Positions 9,901-16,501 of a stretch of DNA of 18,713 bases are shown here, piece after piece. Position 1 is the first letter of the stretch. The number at the start of each line of letters is the position of its first letter. The position numbers and the translations under genes were made by a program. The notes under the pieces were generated by a model. It saw nothing but the letters and a program-made list of their open reading frames with translations. It was not told the DNA's origin and ran no database searches. Source of the stretch: Methanobacteriota archaeon (GTDB taxonomy: Archaea; Thermoplasmatota; Poseidoniia; Poseidoniales; Poseidoniaceae); NCBI GenBank assembly GCA_018662715.1, contig JABJFP010000138.1, positions 1 to 18,713 of the forward strand. The letters are read 5' to 3'.

Positions 9901-12461
9901 TCGACGGTGAGGGTGTGCGTGTCGTTATTTCTTGAGAACGTCGCAATCGATTCAAACACATACGATATGTTGGAATAGAACGATGGCACTGGAATTTGAC
10001 CTACACTTATGGGATTGTTGTAATTGATGGTCCATTCAACAGTGTCGTTTGCGAACGATAGAGGAGCAAGATGTGTCAGGTTACTGTAGGGGATTGATAC
10101 TGCTTCCTTAGGATGCACACTGTCTAATTGCGCATACGTAGAACCCGTGTAAAAATCGTTTGTTACAGCTCGCCAACGGTGGATGCTGTCCACGTCAACA
10201 ACACCGGTGGTGTTGTTAGCCCAGAAGATAACATCGTTGTTGAGGATGTCATCGGTAGGGTCGAAGGGGTCAAACGGTGACCCTGCGCAATTTGCAACCC
10301 AATAAAGGTCAGGACATTCAATTCCATCAAGCAACCCACCGCCGTCCGTATCAGGATTGGTCCAGTCGGTTCCTGTTTGATTTTCAATCGCATCAGGGAC
10401 GCCGTCACCGTCAAAGTCATCCGGTTGGATGTCGTCACTTGGGTCATTTTCAGGATTGGTTCCGTCAAAGTATTCTGTGCGGTCATTAACGCCACCTTGG
10501 TCCGTGTCAAACGAAGCGAAGTCCGTCACCCACACGTCCTGAGAACCGTTGGTTATTCCAATAAATTGCAAGTCGCAACCTGTACTGTTCTCAAAATAAT
10601 TGTTGAGCCCATCCCCGTCTGCGTCTAACAAATTCGCACAAGGTTCGTTTGGATCTGTATTGTCCGAGATTTCTCCGAAGTCGTCAACTCCATCTGCATC
10701 AGAATCTGCAATATTTGGGTTTGAGAACCATCCGAAGGTACCCAACAACTCCTGCCAGTCGGCAAGACCGTCTCCGTCACTATCTGTGAAATCATCATCG
10801 CAATATTGCTGTGTGGAGCCGATGGTTCCAGATGCCACGGCATCTGTATGGCAGAACGATCCGTTCCGGTTAGCAACTTGACTGGGCGTAGCGGTTGGGC
10901 CGTTTGATGCACCCTGGATTACCGCATTCACCACCGTTGCATAAGCAAAAGATTCCCAAGTCCCAGATACATTGTACCAGCCTACGCCACCTCCTGGATT
11001 GAAGCCACTACCGTCCCCAATTGTGAGTTGGTTTGTAGAAGAGTCGTAACTCACAAATGTGGTTTCAAAGTTCACAAGAGAATCGCAAGGATCAGTGCCA
11101 TGGCTGATGTTTCGCTCATCACCGTCACTGATGCCACCAAAGTCTGTATCAGCGACGTTCCAAAGCGTGCAAGAGAGGTTTTCTTCCCAGTTTTGTATAC
11201 CATCGTTGTCTGCATCACCAGCATCTTCACGGCGAGTGGGGTCGGTTTCACCCTCGTCCACTAATCCGTTGAAATTGGTATCTTCTTCACCGTCGTCAAA
11301 GGCATCGTCATCGGTATTGTTGTCACGGGGGTTGCTGGCTTGGGCAGGGTTACCGTATGCACCGTTAACTTCTACACCATCGCTAATGCCGTCACCATCA
11401 GTATCTGATGCCGTAGGGTCTGTGAGAAGTGTAAGTGCTTCATATGAATCATTGAGGCCGTCACCATCAGTATCGGCAATCTGTGGGTTGGTTGAGGTGA
11501 TTCCGTCCACCTCTGCCGTGTAGGTTGCACAGGCACCGGGACCCACACCTTGGACAGGGTCACAAGGCGAAGTGGTTTCTGTCACTGCGCCGTCAGGGCC
11601 GTTTCTAAAACATGGAGAAGAACCGCACATTGTAGTCCACGTCGGATTAACGTATTCCATGAGATTGGTTAGCCCGTCTCCGTCAGGGTCTCCGTTTGGC
11701 CCGTCTGCATTCGATGGCGATGTTGCATTAAGGCCATTTGCTGCCTCCCATCCATCGTTCATTCCATCTCCGTCGGTATCCCATCCAGCTGGGTCTTCGT
11801 CAATGAGTCCATCTCCGTCGTCATCGTCGCTCAAACAATCTGCATCTCCATCGTTATCTGAATCAGCAGCATCAACGAAACCGTCCTTGTCATCATCAAA
11901 TCCATTCGTACAGATGTTCCCTACAGGGTCTTCGTCACAAAGGATGATGCTGCCAGTTCCGTCAGAACCAGCGTCGCCGCAAGCAGGTTGATTGTATTGC
12001 ATGGAATTTTCTTCGTTCCAGTCGTTGACCGGAATGGTTCCGTTCCACCAAACACCGTTGTCAAGAACTGAGTTGGTGCTGGGATTGTCCCAACCATTCG
12101 GCATGAGGTAGGTGTATTCCTGAAGGTTTGACATTCCATCTCCATCAGGGTCTGCAACTGCGCCGTCTGCTCCGGTGGAGGAAAGGGGGTCAAGCCCATA
12201 CTTCCACTCCCACCCGTCAGGAAGGCCGTCATTGTCTGAATCCGGGTCATTCGGCTGAGTGTTCATGAGGTACTCCAGACCGTATGTCAGCCCGTCACCG
12301 TCTTGGTCCGAGGCTGCTTGTACATCGATCGCAAGATACTCAATGGATGCAAGCGATGACAATACCATCAAAAGCGTCAAAAACACTGATTTTACAGCAT
12401 TTTTACGCTCTGAAAGGCGCAATTGAGGAGTCGCGGCAGTTAGGTTCGAGCCTGTCAGCAT
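3555..12461 (-). CDS. Giant surface protein: TSP3-like Ca-binding array, transglutaminase-like domain, Ig-like repeats, membrane helix, DUF4129-like tail
   Basis: The protein has about 2,968 residues from the ATG at 12461; an in-frame GTG lies 9 bp upstream. The ATG is preferred because a CATAAAA element sits 26 bp before it, as in a leaderless mRNA. An N-terminal hydrophobic segment (about 24-48, ending VQAAS) is a signal peptide. Residues about 50-755 hold roughly 17 D-x-D-x-D-G units of thrombospondin-type-3 kind. A transglutaminase-like core spans about 930-1045 with Cys969 (GSCREFN) and Asp1035 (WVPFDP), but Thr1011 stands where the catalytic His is expected. About 16 beta-sandwich repeats of 90-120 residues follow to about 2800, dense in N-x-S/T sequons. 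One membrane helix (about 2826-2846) precedes YRRK and a 117-residue inner domain resembling DUF4129. The predicted role is a glycosylated, Ca-stabilised surface stalk or adhesin; substrate and catalysis are unknown. Confidence 0.93.
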   Translation of the reverse strand: MLTGSNLTAATPQLRLSERKNAVKSVFLTLLMVLSSLASIEYLAIDVQAASDQDGDGLTYGLEYLMNTQPNDPDSDNDGLPDGWEWKYGLDPLSSTGADGAVADPDGDGMSNLQEYTYLMPNGWDNPSTNSVLDNGVWWNGTIPVNDWNEENSMQYNQPACGDAGSDGTGSIILCDEDPVGNICTNGFDDDKDGFVDAADSDNDGDADCLSDDDDGDGLIDEDPAGWDTDGDGMNDGWEAANGLNATSPSNADGPNGDPDGDGLTNLMEYVNPTWTTMCGSSPCFRNGPDGAVTETTSPCDPVQGVGPGACATYTAEVDGITSTNPQIADTDGDGLNDSYEALTLLTDPTASDTDGDGISDGVEVNGAYGNPAQASNPRDNNTDDDAFDDGEEDTNFNGLVDEGETDPTRREDAGDADNDGIQNWEENLSCTLWNVADTDFGGISDGDERNISHGTDPCDSLVNFETTFVSYDSSTNQLTIGDGSGFNPGGGVGWYNVSGTWESFAYATVVNAVIQGASNGPTATPSQVANRNGSFCHTDAVASGTIGSTQQYCDDDFTDSDGDGLADWQELLGTFGWFSNPNIADSDADGVDDFGEISDNTDPNEPCANLLDADGDGLNNYFENSTGCDLQFIGITNGSQDVWVTDFASFDTDQGGVNDRTEYFDGTNPENDPSDDIQPDDFDGDGVPDAIENQTGTDWTNPDTDGGGLLDGIECPDLYWVANCAGSPFDPFDPTDDILNNDVIFWANNTTGVVDVDSIHRWRAVTNDFYTGSTYAQLDSVHPKEAVSIPYSNLTHLAPLSFANDTVEWTINYNNPISVGQIPVPSFYSNISYVFESIATFSRNNDTHTLTVDQGPINELWFQQPEYYFDWATLASTTVPGQGFPYELITDEIFTNSNDVHSYVFNVTNGVVTDSGATDAYSVAASLEEFLTNGNATTEFKRNYNGSGTPSILDTTLNILETRKEGSCREFNTLFVTMARLAGLPARQVTGYAGGTWTGEGYAVYATDATTWSEVRLQQNSANGNTDLGWVPFDPCPPAEEMEVVNQTISTLTWTRDSTQDINVTGQLRYAENGTPASEVPVFAYLVPVSEANLVPGPGGSMDRLIGEFRTDANGSFNFSGAPDAPSAPGMHNIVVEYRQFGYVPNGGAIYDGYVNVTENSTLFHTAPAVINAPVAGAGATTVIEGLLEFENQPLNVFFQLPNQTVWMTYTSSVDGAQNLTGLVDSAGAFTFTLNLSEFETKGNLSATLGYSGWQDTSVTGIPLEAFHLNPTTTSIVLNVTDAPNLTAVIEGPLANNSILLLEDDIWVNGSAVAVGASPVPLTGNLQLAIRGNNSGDVWFQVFNVSVTGTFSVQHFLPSSTMVGSGELEVRLRFFPATLPATDDADVSTSVPYFLRGFLGFQVAESAQMRGFDGTVEISIRDHRGFVQDLVLLGDYDFSFNGTWYNTTTDPGGDIVEFSWPLAADLRAGDYPIDISFNGSDYYQPSIGNGSIRVQAEIGYNLSIGQDWTHIGNSTFLFGDIFDAFYNTPVLNNGTQIRVTINLEDGPVDIATSSLNNSTGAFNIPFTMPTTIASGVYDFVVEFDFESQAPIGGAYYSYLDTSLPPSPPTLVSTLGGIESEVVVTAERQNYIVEMNNTVDFVTKITDLADGSNITGASVDYIWDYGVTNTSLGTVSSDADGNATFSFTPSGIAPGYYDLLVIVQDDISSSLTAGNTRYLGNSTLLNITIQVTSDIQFNNVPTTITAGTPFNVVGQVLDAENSSRPLISPVRLNVFWLEYPDELLLNGFSTTTNGSFNMSVPTDTANNGTQRGPHTLVISVVNESSPFYLTATAQTPIQVMGVSRLENLVPLNPVVINRGNTINMSAKLVEASDLFAPLAGYDVGLEFHETWLTSTTTDGEGFANFSYTIPYDHPLGLIVVQMVYNGSSDLLSTSANLTTITVRSLTFMVVDAISDNPVAGDEFNISGRVTSDNGSGLTQRDNITLPNANVLFSIDGVPTGFTVTGGAIGVGGYWNATLRLTETFAAGTHVMEATYLPNVNYYVGSDNNTTFDSRGFSTLDFIIPSLDGIGQPSLNDRTDRGTNVSFQLLLRDNQGDAIDNQSVTVTLPGTNVSGVFVTAPNGTAFGTLLVPYDSTAGPADIRASYVGISGTTGILGSNGTTLFVVLAATNLTIVDAPTVLTAGDSLTVNGTLLDDLGMPLMDAGAPATAVVHLTIDGVPVASIETNATDGSYTLGYTLPDDISAGPHVIGVEFRGGRDWVDPVGYGDIINPEYYMPSSGTVGFNVSVPTEIIFLTPTGQADRESTMTLEGQLVDLVDNSLPNLTIGIWLDGQWLTNTTTDENGYFVAVHPVPAEAQLGPLSVEIRFTGTVAYLPSSATGVWEIFSPVLVTVDMSSPVAVNETVTVSGTVVDNQLLGIADHEVQLIVEGIVITSLTTDENGAFTFDWLVPDIFSFGNHTLEADVASQGYYRSGSGNVTFFLSHRSWVTLLFDDGIDATRGDSWEVTGRLYDYDTVDRDGLVGMMVDISMDGVPLFSTVTGADGIWSASIPATMDLSRGTHSLTVSFEGTQAHLAASANSNLLVWSDVIITLDPTSSSIVTRSDDVFAPIVYTGSIQEVGGEGEVFEDLLLTIGNGSECASGREGAQCFPTALVTWANGNFSMTATAPYWLDVGSQYFAVDSARNDSNYLNPGTVSKAVFVQVNANIVPTVGEIVEGVQEEIDIEVLITAMDTKNGIPGINVVVYLYDENNSQIASQQRQTDNSGEVIFDFPADPPYGDYSFWGEVTLDIVINDPRISSQSTQDFEAQRSEGFELKYSYAVEESPVSPWAYVLVLLLGALIAGGVVLYRRKVASDDLLKDAAEVFAYTAELLAAGDAVRESIFTCYQDLCGILQQRGFLRRDFETVREFEFAIRQALHGVSDDALTALDNTFEMARYSREEMGSQHQEVAVQSLTRMGTEIEQIQKFPQR
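4020..9330 (-). repeat. Tandem Ig-like repeat region of the giant protein (protein-level repeats)
   Basis: About 16 divergent units of 90-120 residues each follow one plan: an opening strand near '(V/L)TAGD..(T/N)(V/I).G.L.D', a middle 'V.L.(I/L)DG', a 'TT(D/N)..G.F..' turn, a 'P......G.h.l.v.f.G' strand and an end with paired aromatic residues before the next unit. Examples open at PTVLTAGDSLTVNGTLLDD and NPVAGDEFNISGRV. The copies differ enough that no long DNA repeat is visible, so the duplication is old or under relaxed constraint. Nearest families are bacterial Ig-like and carboxypeptidase-regulatory-like domains. Confidence 0.7.
9330..9690 (-). other. Transglutaminase-like domain of the giant protein
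   Basis: The core motifs are in family order. The Cys helix is GSCREFNTLFVTMARLAGLP (Cys codon at 9555-9557), followed by ARQVTGYAGG. The strand that normally reads H-x-W-x-E-V reads TTWSEV (codons about 9416-9431), and the Asp strand is LGWVPFDPCPP. Cys and Asp are kept; the His position is Thr. The domain therefore keeps its fold signature, but its classical Cys-His-Asp triad is incomplete as read. Confidence 0.75.
10200..12310 (-). repeat. Thrombospondin-type-3-like Ca-binding repeat array (protein-level)
   Basis: About 17 units of the form D-x-D-x-D-G-x-x-(D/N)-x-x-E, such as DTDGDGLNDSYE, DSDGDGLADWQE and DADGDGLNNYFE, are spaced 25-60 residues apart, with inserted segments of up to about 100 residues. 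Later units include GG variants (DTDQGGVNDRTE, DTDGGGLLDGIE) in which the third acidic position is lost. Such units bind Ca2+ in known TSP3 and EF-hand-like proteins. The strongly biased codons make several antisense frames look open here; these are shadows. Confidence 0.85.
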
Positions 12462-12483
12462 GGTTCTCACAAGGGACGGTGTG

Positions 12484-12490
12484 TTTTATG
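12484..12490 (-). promoter_or_regulatory. TATA-like element of the giant surface gene
   Basis: On the minus strand the sequence reads CATAAAA, centred 26 bp upstream of the ATG at 12461. This is the spacing expected if transcription starts at or next to the start codon. No convincing Shine-Dalgarno sequence precedes that ATG, which supports a leaderless transcript. Confidence 0.45.
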
Positions 12491-12520
12491 CCTCATAAGG
12501 GAAATGGTACGATGTTCATA

Positions 12521-12542
12521 CAACCCGATGAAAAGAGGGTTG
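12521..12542. terminator. Small hairpin between the two surface genes
   Basis: CAACCC (12521-12526) and GGGTTG (12537-12542) can pair around a 10-nt loop. On the minus strand the hairpin begins 8 nt after the stop codon of the 990-residue gene, and its loop reads TCTTTTCATC, a T-rich run of the sort that ends archaeal transcripts. On the plus strand it is followed by ATTTTTA, but no plus-strand gene needs it. Confidence 0.3.
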
Positions 12543-12550
12543 ATTTTTAC

Positions 12551-15523
12551 TCAAATGTCGTCAAGTTCCTCGAGCAATTCAAGGTCGTCATCTTCATCTT
12601 GGGCAATCACTGGCTCTGGCATGGAATCATCCATCTCAGTCGACTCCTCTTCAAACAATTGCTCCGTTTCTTTTTCTGGAATAAATGCCTCAAAGTGTTG
12701 TGCCGGCTGTTGCCTGCCCCGACGGGCAGCGTAGAGCAAGAGCACGCCCAGAATCACATAGAACACCATGGTCTGAGGCTCGGGATTGGTCAATTCACCA
12801 AACAAACAGGATGCACCGGTACATTCAGTCACGTACTGGAACGTGAAGGTTTGTTCAAACTCTTCCGCATAGGGAGTTTCGTTATTCATCGGTGTAACCT
12901 TGAATTCAAACCCAATTGAAGCACTGTCCTTGAGGGTATCGGGCGCAGTCAATCTAAGGCTGAAATCCTTGCTTTCATATGCAGAAAGCTTCACGATAAT
13001 GAAATTTCGACCCAACTGATTGGAAGTTGCACTGATCGCGCCTTCCCAGCCAAGTGGTTCTTCCAAGAGAATAACGACGTCAAGTTCTACGTTGTTTTGG
13101 TTGGTGATCTTAAACTCTAAGTTCTTCTCTTCTCCAGATGAGAAACGTGATGCTTCGGACTTTGCTGTGATCTCAAGTCTACCAGGGACAACGTCCTCCT
13201 TGATGATGACCTTCACTGGAAGGTCGAAATACCGTGGCTCATTTTCTTCCTCGACTCCTTCCTCGATAACTCGGGTGTAAACGATGTGCTCTCCAGCCTC
13301 AACCTGTCCGTTCAGTTGGATACTGAGTCGGAGGTCAACGTATTCATCAGCGGGAAGGGTAACGACCACAATGTTATCATTGGTATCATTGGAAATGGTA
13401 TATCCCCAAGCGGTGTATTTCGGATTGTTATCTGCGTTCCTTGACAAGTCACGAGGATTGATGATTCGCCATGTTGTTTCGGCCGTACTTGTGCTTGATG
13501 AATCAGAAATACGCACGTTGTACCATACATCTTGAGTAGGACTCACAGGACCTACTTGACCGAGTAGATTGTCCTCACCAACGCCATCACTATCGGCGAT
13601 GACTTCTGCGAGAATTCCAAAGGTTCGATGCACAGTAAATGCCACATCAGTTCTCAATTCAGAATCCTCTGTGCTTGAGAAAGCAAGAGAAAAGAGACCA
13701 ATGTCGAGGCTTTCTCGGTCTTCGGGAGGGAACACTTGCATGCGCACTGTTAGCAGTTTAGTAGACCCAATATCGGTTGTCAAATGATAGATACCTTCTT
13801 CAGTGAGCTCAGCCCCGGTTTCATTGGAGTAAAAGCGGTACTGCCAGTCATCAGGTTGTTCCAGCACCCGGATCTTGAACGAGTCAGTATCAAACCCTGA
13901 ATTGAAAACATCAATGTAGAAGTTTTCGCTTCCGTTGAATGCATCAACATAGTGTGAAAGGCCCTCGTCATAAGATTCGGGACGGGTTGAATCTGCTATT
14001 TGTTTTTGATGTTCTTCGTCTTCGTATACTGAAATTCGAGGGGGTGCAAACACATCGACCTTCTCGAAATCAATTCTTAGGTTCTTAATGGCGACTTCTT
14101 CACTTTGCCCTTGGTCGTTTGTTGCATAGACTCGAGCTTCGATTTGGAGATATTCGGGGGCATCGGATAAGTCGCCTTCTGGGACCTCAATCAACAACTC
14201 GGGTATTGCTGAATCGCCTCCACCCGTCAAGGTGTACGAACCGCTGGCTTGACTCCACAAAGGTTCAGCCCATTCAATAGGGAGATTGTCAGCAATGTCA
14301 AAGACCACATCCAAACTTGATGAGGCGGACCCAGTATGCTCGATGAGGAAATTCACTTTGCTGGTTTGCCCTGGCGCATAAAGCACAACATCAGGTTGAT
14401 TTTGAGGAACGGTAAGATATACATCATGTTCCAAGAATTCTAAGCCTGGATGTTCGAAGAGAAGCGAATGCCCTTGCACGTCGTTAATCTCCAAACGAAC
14501 AGGATATTCACCAGAGGCTAAGCCAGAGGCAGTGAAGTTGTAAACTCCTACGAGCCCGTTATTATCTAGCTTTAAGGAGTCATCATCAAAATCCTCCTCA
14601 AACACTGAGTTCGCTCCGTTAGGAGTGCTCATAATAAGCGTGACATCTTCAATATCTTCACGGCCGAATGCATCTCTTACTTCCACAGAAAAACGCATTT
14701 CACGGAATTCCAAACGATGGTTTGGAGACCATTCCAATTTTTCTGCATCGTTCCAATTGCAGCCAAAGTCACCATAGCAACTGTGGACGCGAACAGATGA
14801 ACCAGAAAGTGCATTGGTCGTGATTTGAAGCCGGGAATAACCGCTCGCACTTCCGACCTTTCCATAAGCAAATTCAACGTCACAGGGGGTTTGACCAAAC
14901 CCTCCAGTATTGTCTTCACAACTTGCTTGGGCATCAATTCGAATTTTGAGTTGTTTGCCCTGAGGAACCATAAATCCGGATGAACCGATGTTGAATTCAA
15001 CTTCAAGAACGGTCCAAGTACAACTGTTCTGTGAAAATGGAGCGGTTGAACAAGGATTCTCTAGCGATTTGCTTGTAGATGTAATCTGCTGGTCACCTGC
15101 TTTGATGGAAAACGTCACATCGGCAGTTGAACCATCAGCACCACTGAACTGATAGTATATCGAAAGACGAGCGACGTTATTGCCTCCGGTACCGTTAACA
15201 TAGAGGTTACTGATCATTTCAGCGCTTCTAAATTCAAGACCATCAATGGCGCTTCCTTCTTCTTGACCCGTGTCGGGTACAATGGTTGTAATCGAACCTT
15301 GGCCGCCATAGGTGTCATTCTTTTTCTCAAGGTAAAGGTCGTAGGTTTGTTGATTTGCAGTATTTCTGAAGATAACCGGTGAATCGTCCTCAAACAATTC
15401 AATTTTCTCCTCATTTGTAGCGAAGAGCACGGCGCTTGTTGAAAAAACCATCAATGCTGCAAGGAACCAAGCGACTGAGTGCGAATGAGTTGCAGATTTG
15501 CTGTACAGCATCTTGTTCACCAT
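12551..15523 (-). CDS. Large single-pass surface protein with NEW3-like region and acidic cytoplasmic tail
   Basis: This 990-residue protein has an N-terminal hydrophobic segment (about 17-35, VAWFLAALMVFSTSAVLFA) acting as signal peptide or anchor. A mostly beta ectodomain of about 880 residues follows, then a membrane helix at about 918-933 (VFYVILGVLLLYAARRGR) and a 57-residue tail very rich in Asp and Glu. Cysteine pairs early in the ectodomain (for example Cys158/Cys168, and a C-x6-C-type pair in CYGDFGC) suggest disulfides. The stretch beginning VVPGRLEITAKSEASRFSSG resembles NEW3/CARDB-type domains found before membrane anchors. The ATG at 15523 lies 24 bp from a TATA-like element and has no Shine-Dalgarno sequence. 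It stands upstream of the giant gene on the same strand, 89 bp apart, each with its own promoter signal. The function is not recognised; a receptor, scaffold or S-layer-associated role is speculation. Confidence 0.9.
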   Translation of the reverse strand: MVNKMLYSKSATHSHSVAWFLAALMVFSTSAVLFATNEEKIELFEDDSPVIFRNTANQQTYDLYLEKKNDTYGGQGSITTIVPDTGQEEGSAIDGLEFRSAEMISNLYVNGTGGNNVARLSIYYQFSGADGSTADVTFSIKAGDQQITSTSKSLENPCSTAPFSQNSCTWTVLEVEFNIGSSGFMVPQGKQLKIRIDAQASCEDNTGGFGQTPCDVEFAYGKVGSASGYSRLQITTNALSGSSVRVHSCYGDFGCNWNDAEKLEWSPNHRLEFREMRFSVEVRDAFGREDIEDVTLIMSTPNGANSVFEEDFDDDSLKLDNNGLVGVYNFTASGLASGEYPVRLEINDVQGHSLLFEHPGLEFLEHDVYLTVPQNQPDVVLYAPGQTSKVNFLIEHTGSASSSLDVVFDIADNLPIEWAEPLWSQASGSYTLTGGGDSAIPELLIEVPEGDLSDAPEYLQIEARVYATNDQGQSEEVAIKNLRIDFEKVDVFAPPRISVYEDEEHQKQIADSTRPESYDEGLSHYVDAFNGSENFYIDVFNSGFDTDSFKIRVLEQPDDWQYRFYSNETGAELTEEGIYHLTTDIGSTKLLTVRMQVFPPEDRESLDIGLFSLAFSSTEDSELRTDVAFTVHRTFGILAEVIADSDGVGEDNLLGQVGPVSPTQDVWYNVRISDSSSTSTAETTWRIINPRDLSRNADNNPKYTAWGYTISNDTNDNIVVVTLPADEYVDLRLSIQLNGQVEAGEHIVYTRVIEEGVEEENEPRYFDLPVKVIIKEDVVPGRLEITAKSEASRFSSGEEKNLEFKITNQNNVELDVVILLEEPLGWEGAISATSNQLGRNFIIVKLSAYESKDFSLRLTAPDTLKDSASIGFEFKVTPMNNETPYAEEFEQTFTFQYVTECTGASCLFGELTNPEPQTMVFYVILGVLLLYAARRGRQQPAQHFEAFIPEKETEQLFEEESTEMDDSMPEPVIAQDEDDDLELLEELDDI

Positions 15524-15543
15524 GCCTGCGTGGTGCAGGGGGT

Positions 15544-15550
15544 GTTAAAC
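15544..15550 (-). promoter_or_regulatory. TATA-like element of the 990-residue surface gene
   Basis: The minus strand reads GTTTAAC, centred about 24 bp upstream of the ATG at 15523. As with the neighbouring giant gene, this implies a leaderless or nearly leaderless mRNA. Confidence 0.4.
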
Positions 15551-15580
15551 GGTTTTGCATGGGATGCATCAAGTTAAGCG

Positions 15581-15600
15581 ATTCTAGACGACATTAGAAT
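15581..15600. repeat. Short inverted repeat between tRNA-Leu and the surface gene
   Basis: ATTCTA (15581-15586) and TAGAAT (15595-15600) are perfect inverted copies with an 8-bp spacer, 31-50 bp upstream of the TATA-like element of the 990-residue gene. A second small palindrome, TGCAT-GGG-ATGCA, lies at 15556-15568. Both could be regulator sites, but arms of 5-6 bp are weak evidence. Confidence 0.25.
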
Positions 15601-15617
15601 GAAGCCGAAGGGGTTGA

Positions 15618-15701
15618 TGCAGGGGGTGGGATACGAACCCACGAACCCATACGGGACCGGATCTTAAGCCCGGCGCCTTTGACCACCTCAGCCACCCCTG
15701 C
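15618..15701 (-). tRNA. tRNA-Leu (anticodon UAA)
   Basis: The minus strand folds as a complete class II tRNA. The 7-bp acceptor stem is GCAGGGG with CCCCTGC plus discriminator A. The D-arm sequence is GGCTGAGGTGGTCAAAGGC, and the anticodon stem CCGGG/TCCGG encloses loop CTTAAGA with anticodon TAA. A long variable arm (CCC-GTAT-GGG) and a T-arm GTGGG/CCCAC with loop TTCGTAT complete it. The long variable arm, anticodon UAA and discriminator A all fit leucine. CCA is not encoded and no intron is seen. It lies 36 bp after the SDR stop on the same strand and may be processed from that transcript. Confidence 0.95.
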
Positions 15702-15737
15702 ACCCCATGCGGTGGCGCCTTCCTTCTTCAATGAAAC

Positions 15738-16481
15738 TCAAGCGTCTTCAATCGACCAACCGCCATCCACATGGAGCACTTGCCCAGAAAGGTGAGGTGC
15801 TTCCAGCAGGTGTTGTACTGCTGCGGCAATGTCTGATGCTTGGCCGGAGCGCCCCATCGGCACTTTTTCGAGGACTTTTGTGAAATGTTCAGATTCCCAC
15901 TCCGCAGCCATAATCGCCCCGGGTGCAACACAATTGACGTTGACATCAGGACTCAGCTCCCCTGCGAGATTCAGCATAAGTTGACGCAGCCCTGCTTTGC
16001 TCGAAGTGTAGTGTGAAAGGCCCTCCCAAGCCTTGCCCCAAGAGGTATCAACGACTCCGACAACGGACCCCTGGGTTGCTCGCAATTCGGGTAGAAATTG
16101 TTGAGTCAAAAAGTACGGGGCCTCCATGTGTAAACGGTTTAAGTTTCGGAAGATTTCAAACGATGTTTCTTCAAACTTAGATTGGCTATAGAACGAGGCA
16201 TTATGGACGAGTCCGGAAAGCCCATTCGCCCTCACCGCAGGATGGTTTTTTACTTCTTCAACCATCGCTTTCAGTTGGCCATCATCGGTCAAATCCGCCT
16301 GCACGATTGCACCACATTTGCGATTGTTACGAACCTCTGCTTGTTCGAGCAGTTCTTGGGCAGGCTTCATTGAAGAACGAACATGAACAAACACGAACCA
16401 TCCAGAGTCCATGAGCCTGTTTGCCGTGGCTGCACCAAGCCGGTGGCCAGCCCCCGTAATCAGTGCAATCTTGGTGTTCAT
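15738..16481 (-). CDS. Short-chain dehydrogenase/reductase, pteridine-reductase-like
   Basis: This is a 247-residue NAD(P)H-dependent reductase. The Rossmann motif TGAGHRLG is at 9-16, NAS at 94-96, and the catalytic residues Asp145, Tyr158 and Lys162 follow (VVDTSWGK, then HYTSSKAG). Asp in place of the usual Ser, 13 residues before Tyr, together with the TGxxxRLG and NAS-F patterns, is the signature of PTR1/FolM-type pteridine reductases. The likely substrate is therefore a dihydropterin, though other SDR substrates cannot be excluded. The frame is open far upstream to 16979, overlapping lipA in antisense; that extension is rejected because the Rossmann strand begins directly after the ATG at 16481. 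An in-frame ATG at 16508 is a possible alternative. The gene is divergent from lipA, and two 10-bp repeats lie in front of it. Confidence 0.88.
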   Translation of the reverse strand: MNTKIALITGAGHRLGAATANRLMDSGWFVFVHVRSSMKPAQELLEQAEVRNNRKCGAIVQADLTDDGQLKAMVEEVKNHPAVRANGLSGLVHNASFYSQSKFEETSFEIFRNLNRLHMEAPYFLTQQFLPELRATQGSVVGVVDTSWGKAWEGLSHYTSSKAGLRQLMLNLAGELSPDVNVNCVAPGAIMAAEWESEHFTKVLEKVPMGRSGQASDIAAAVQHLLEAPHLSGQVLHVDGGWSIEDA

Positions 16482-16501
16482 AATGTCAATGGCGAGGACC
16501 C

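Noticed and set aside
11059..11991. Ser/Pro-rich plus-strand frames (154 and 139 codons)
   Set aside because: These are antisense shadows of the Asp/Gly-rich TSP3 codons (GAC, GAT, GGT read in reverse); low complexity with no gene features.
12284..12919. 211-codon plus-strand frame spanning the gap between the two surface genes
   Set aside because: It is antisense to the signal-peptide region of one gene and the C-terminal region of the other. Its hydrophobic/basic make-up mirrors those sequences and there is no ribosome-binding sequence.
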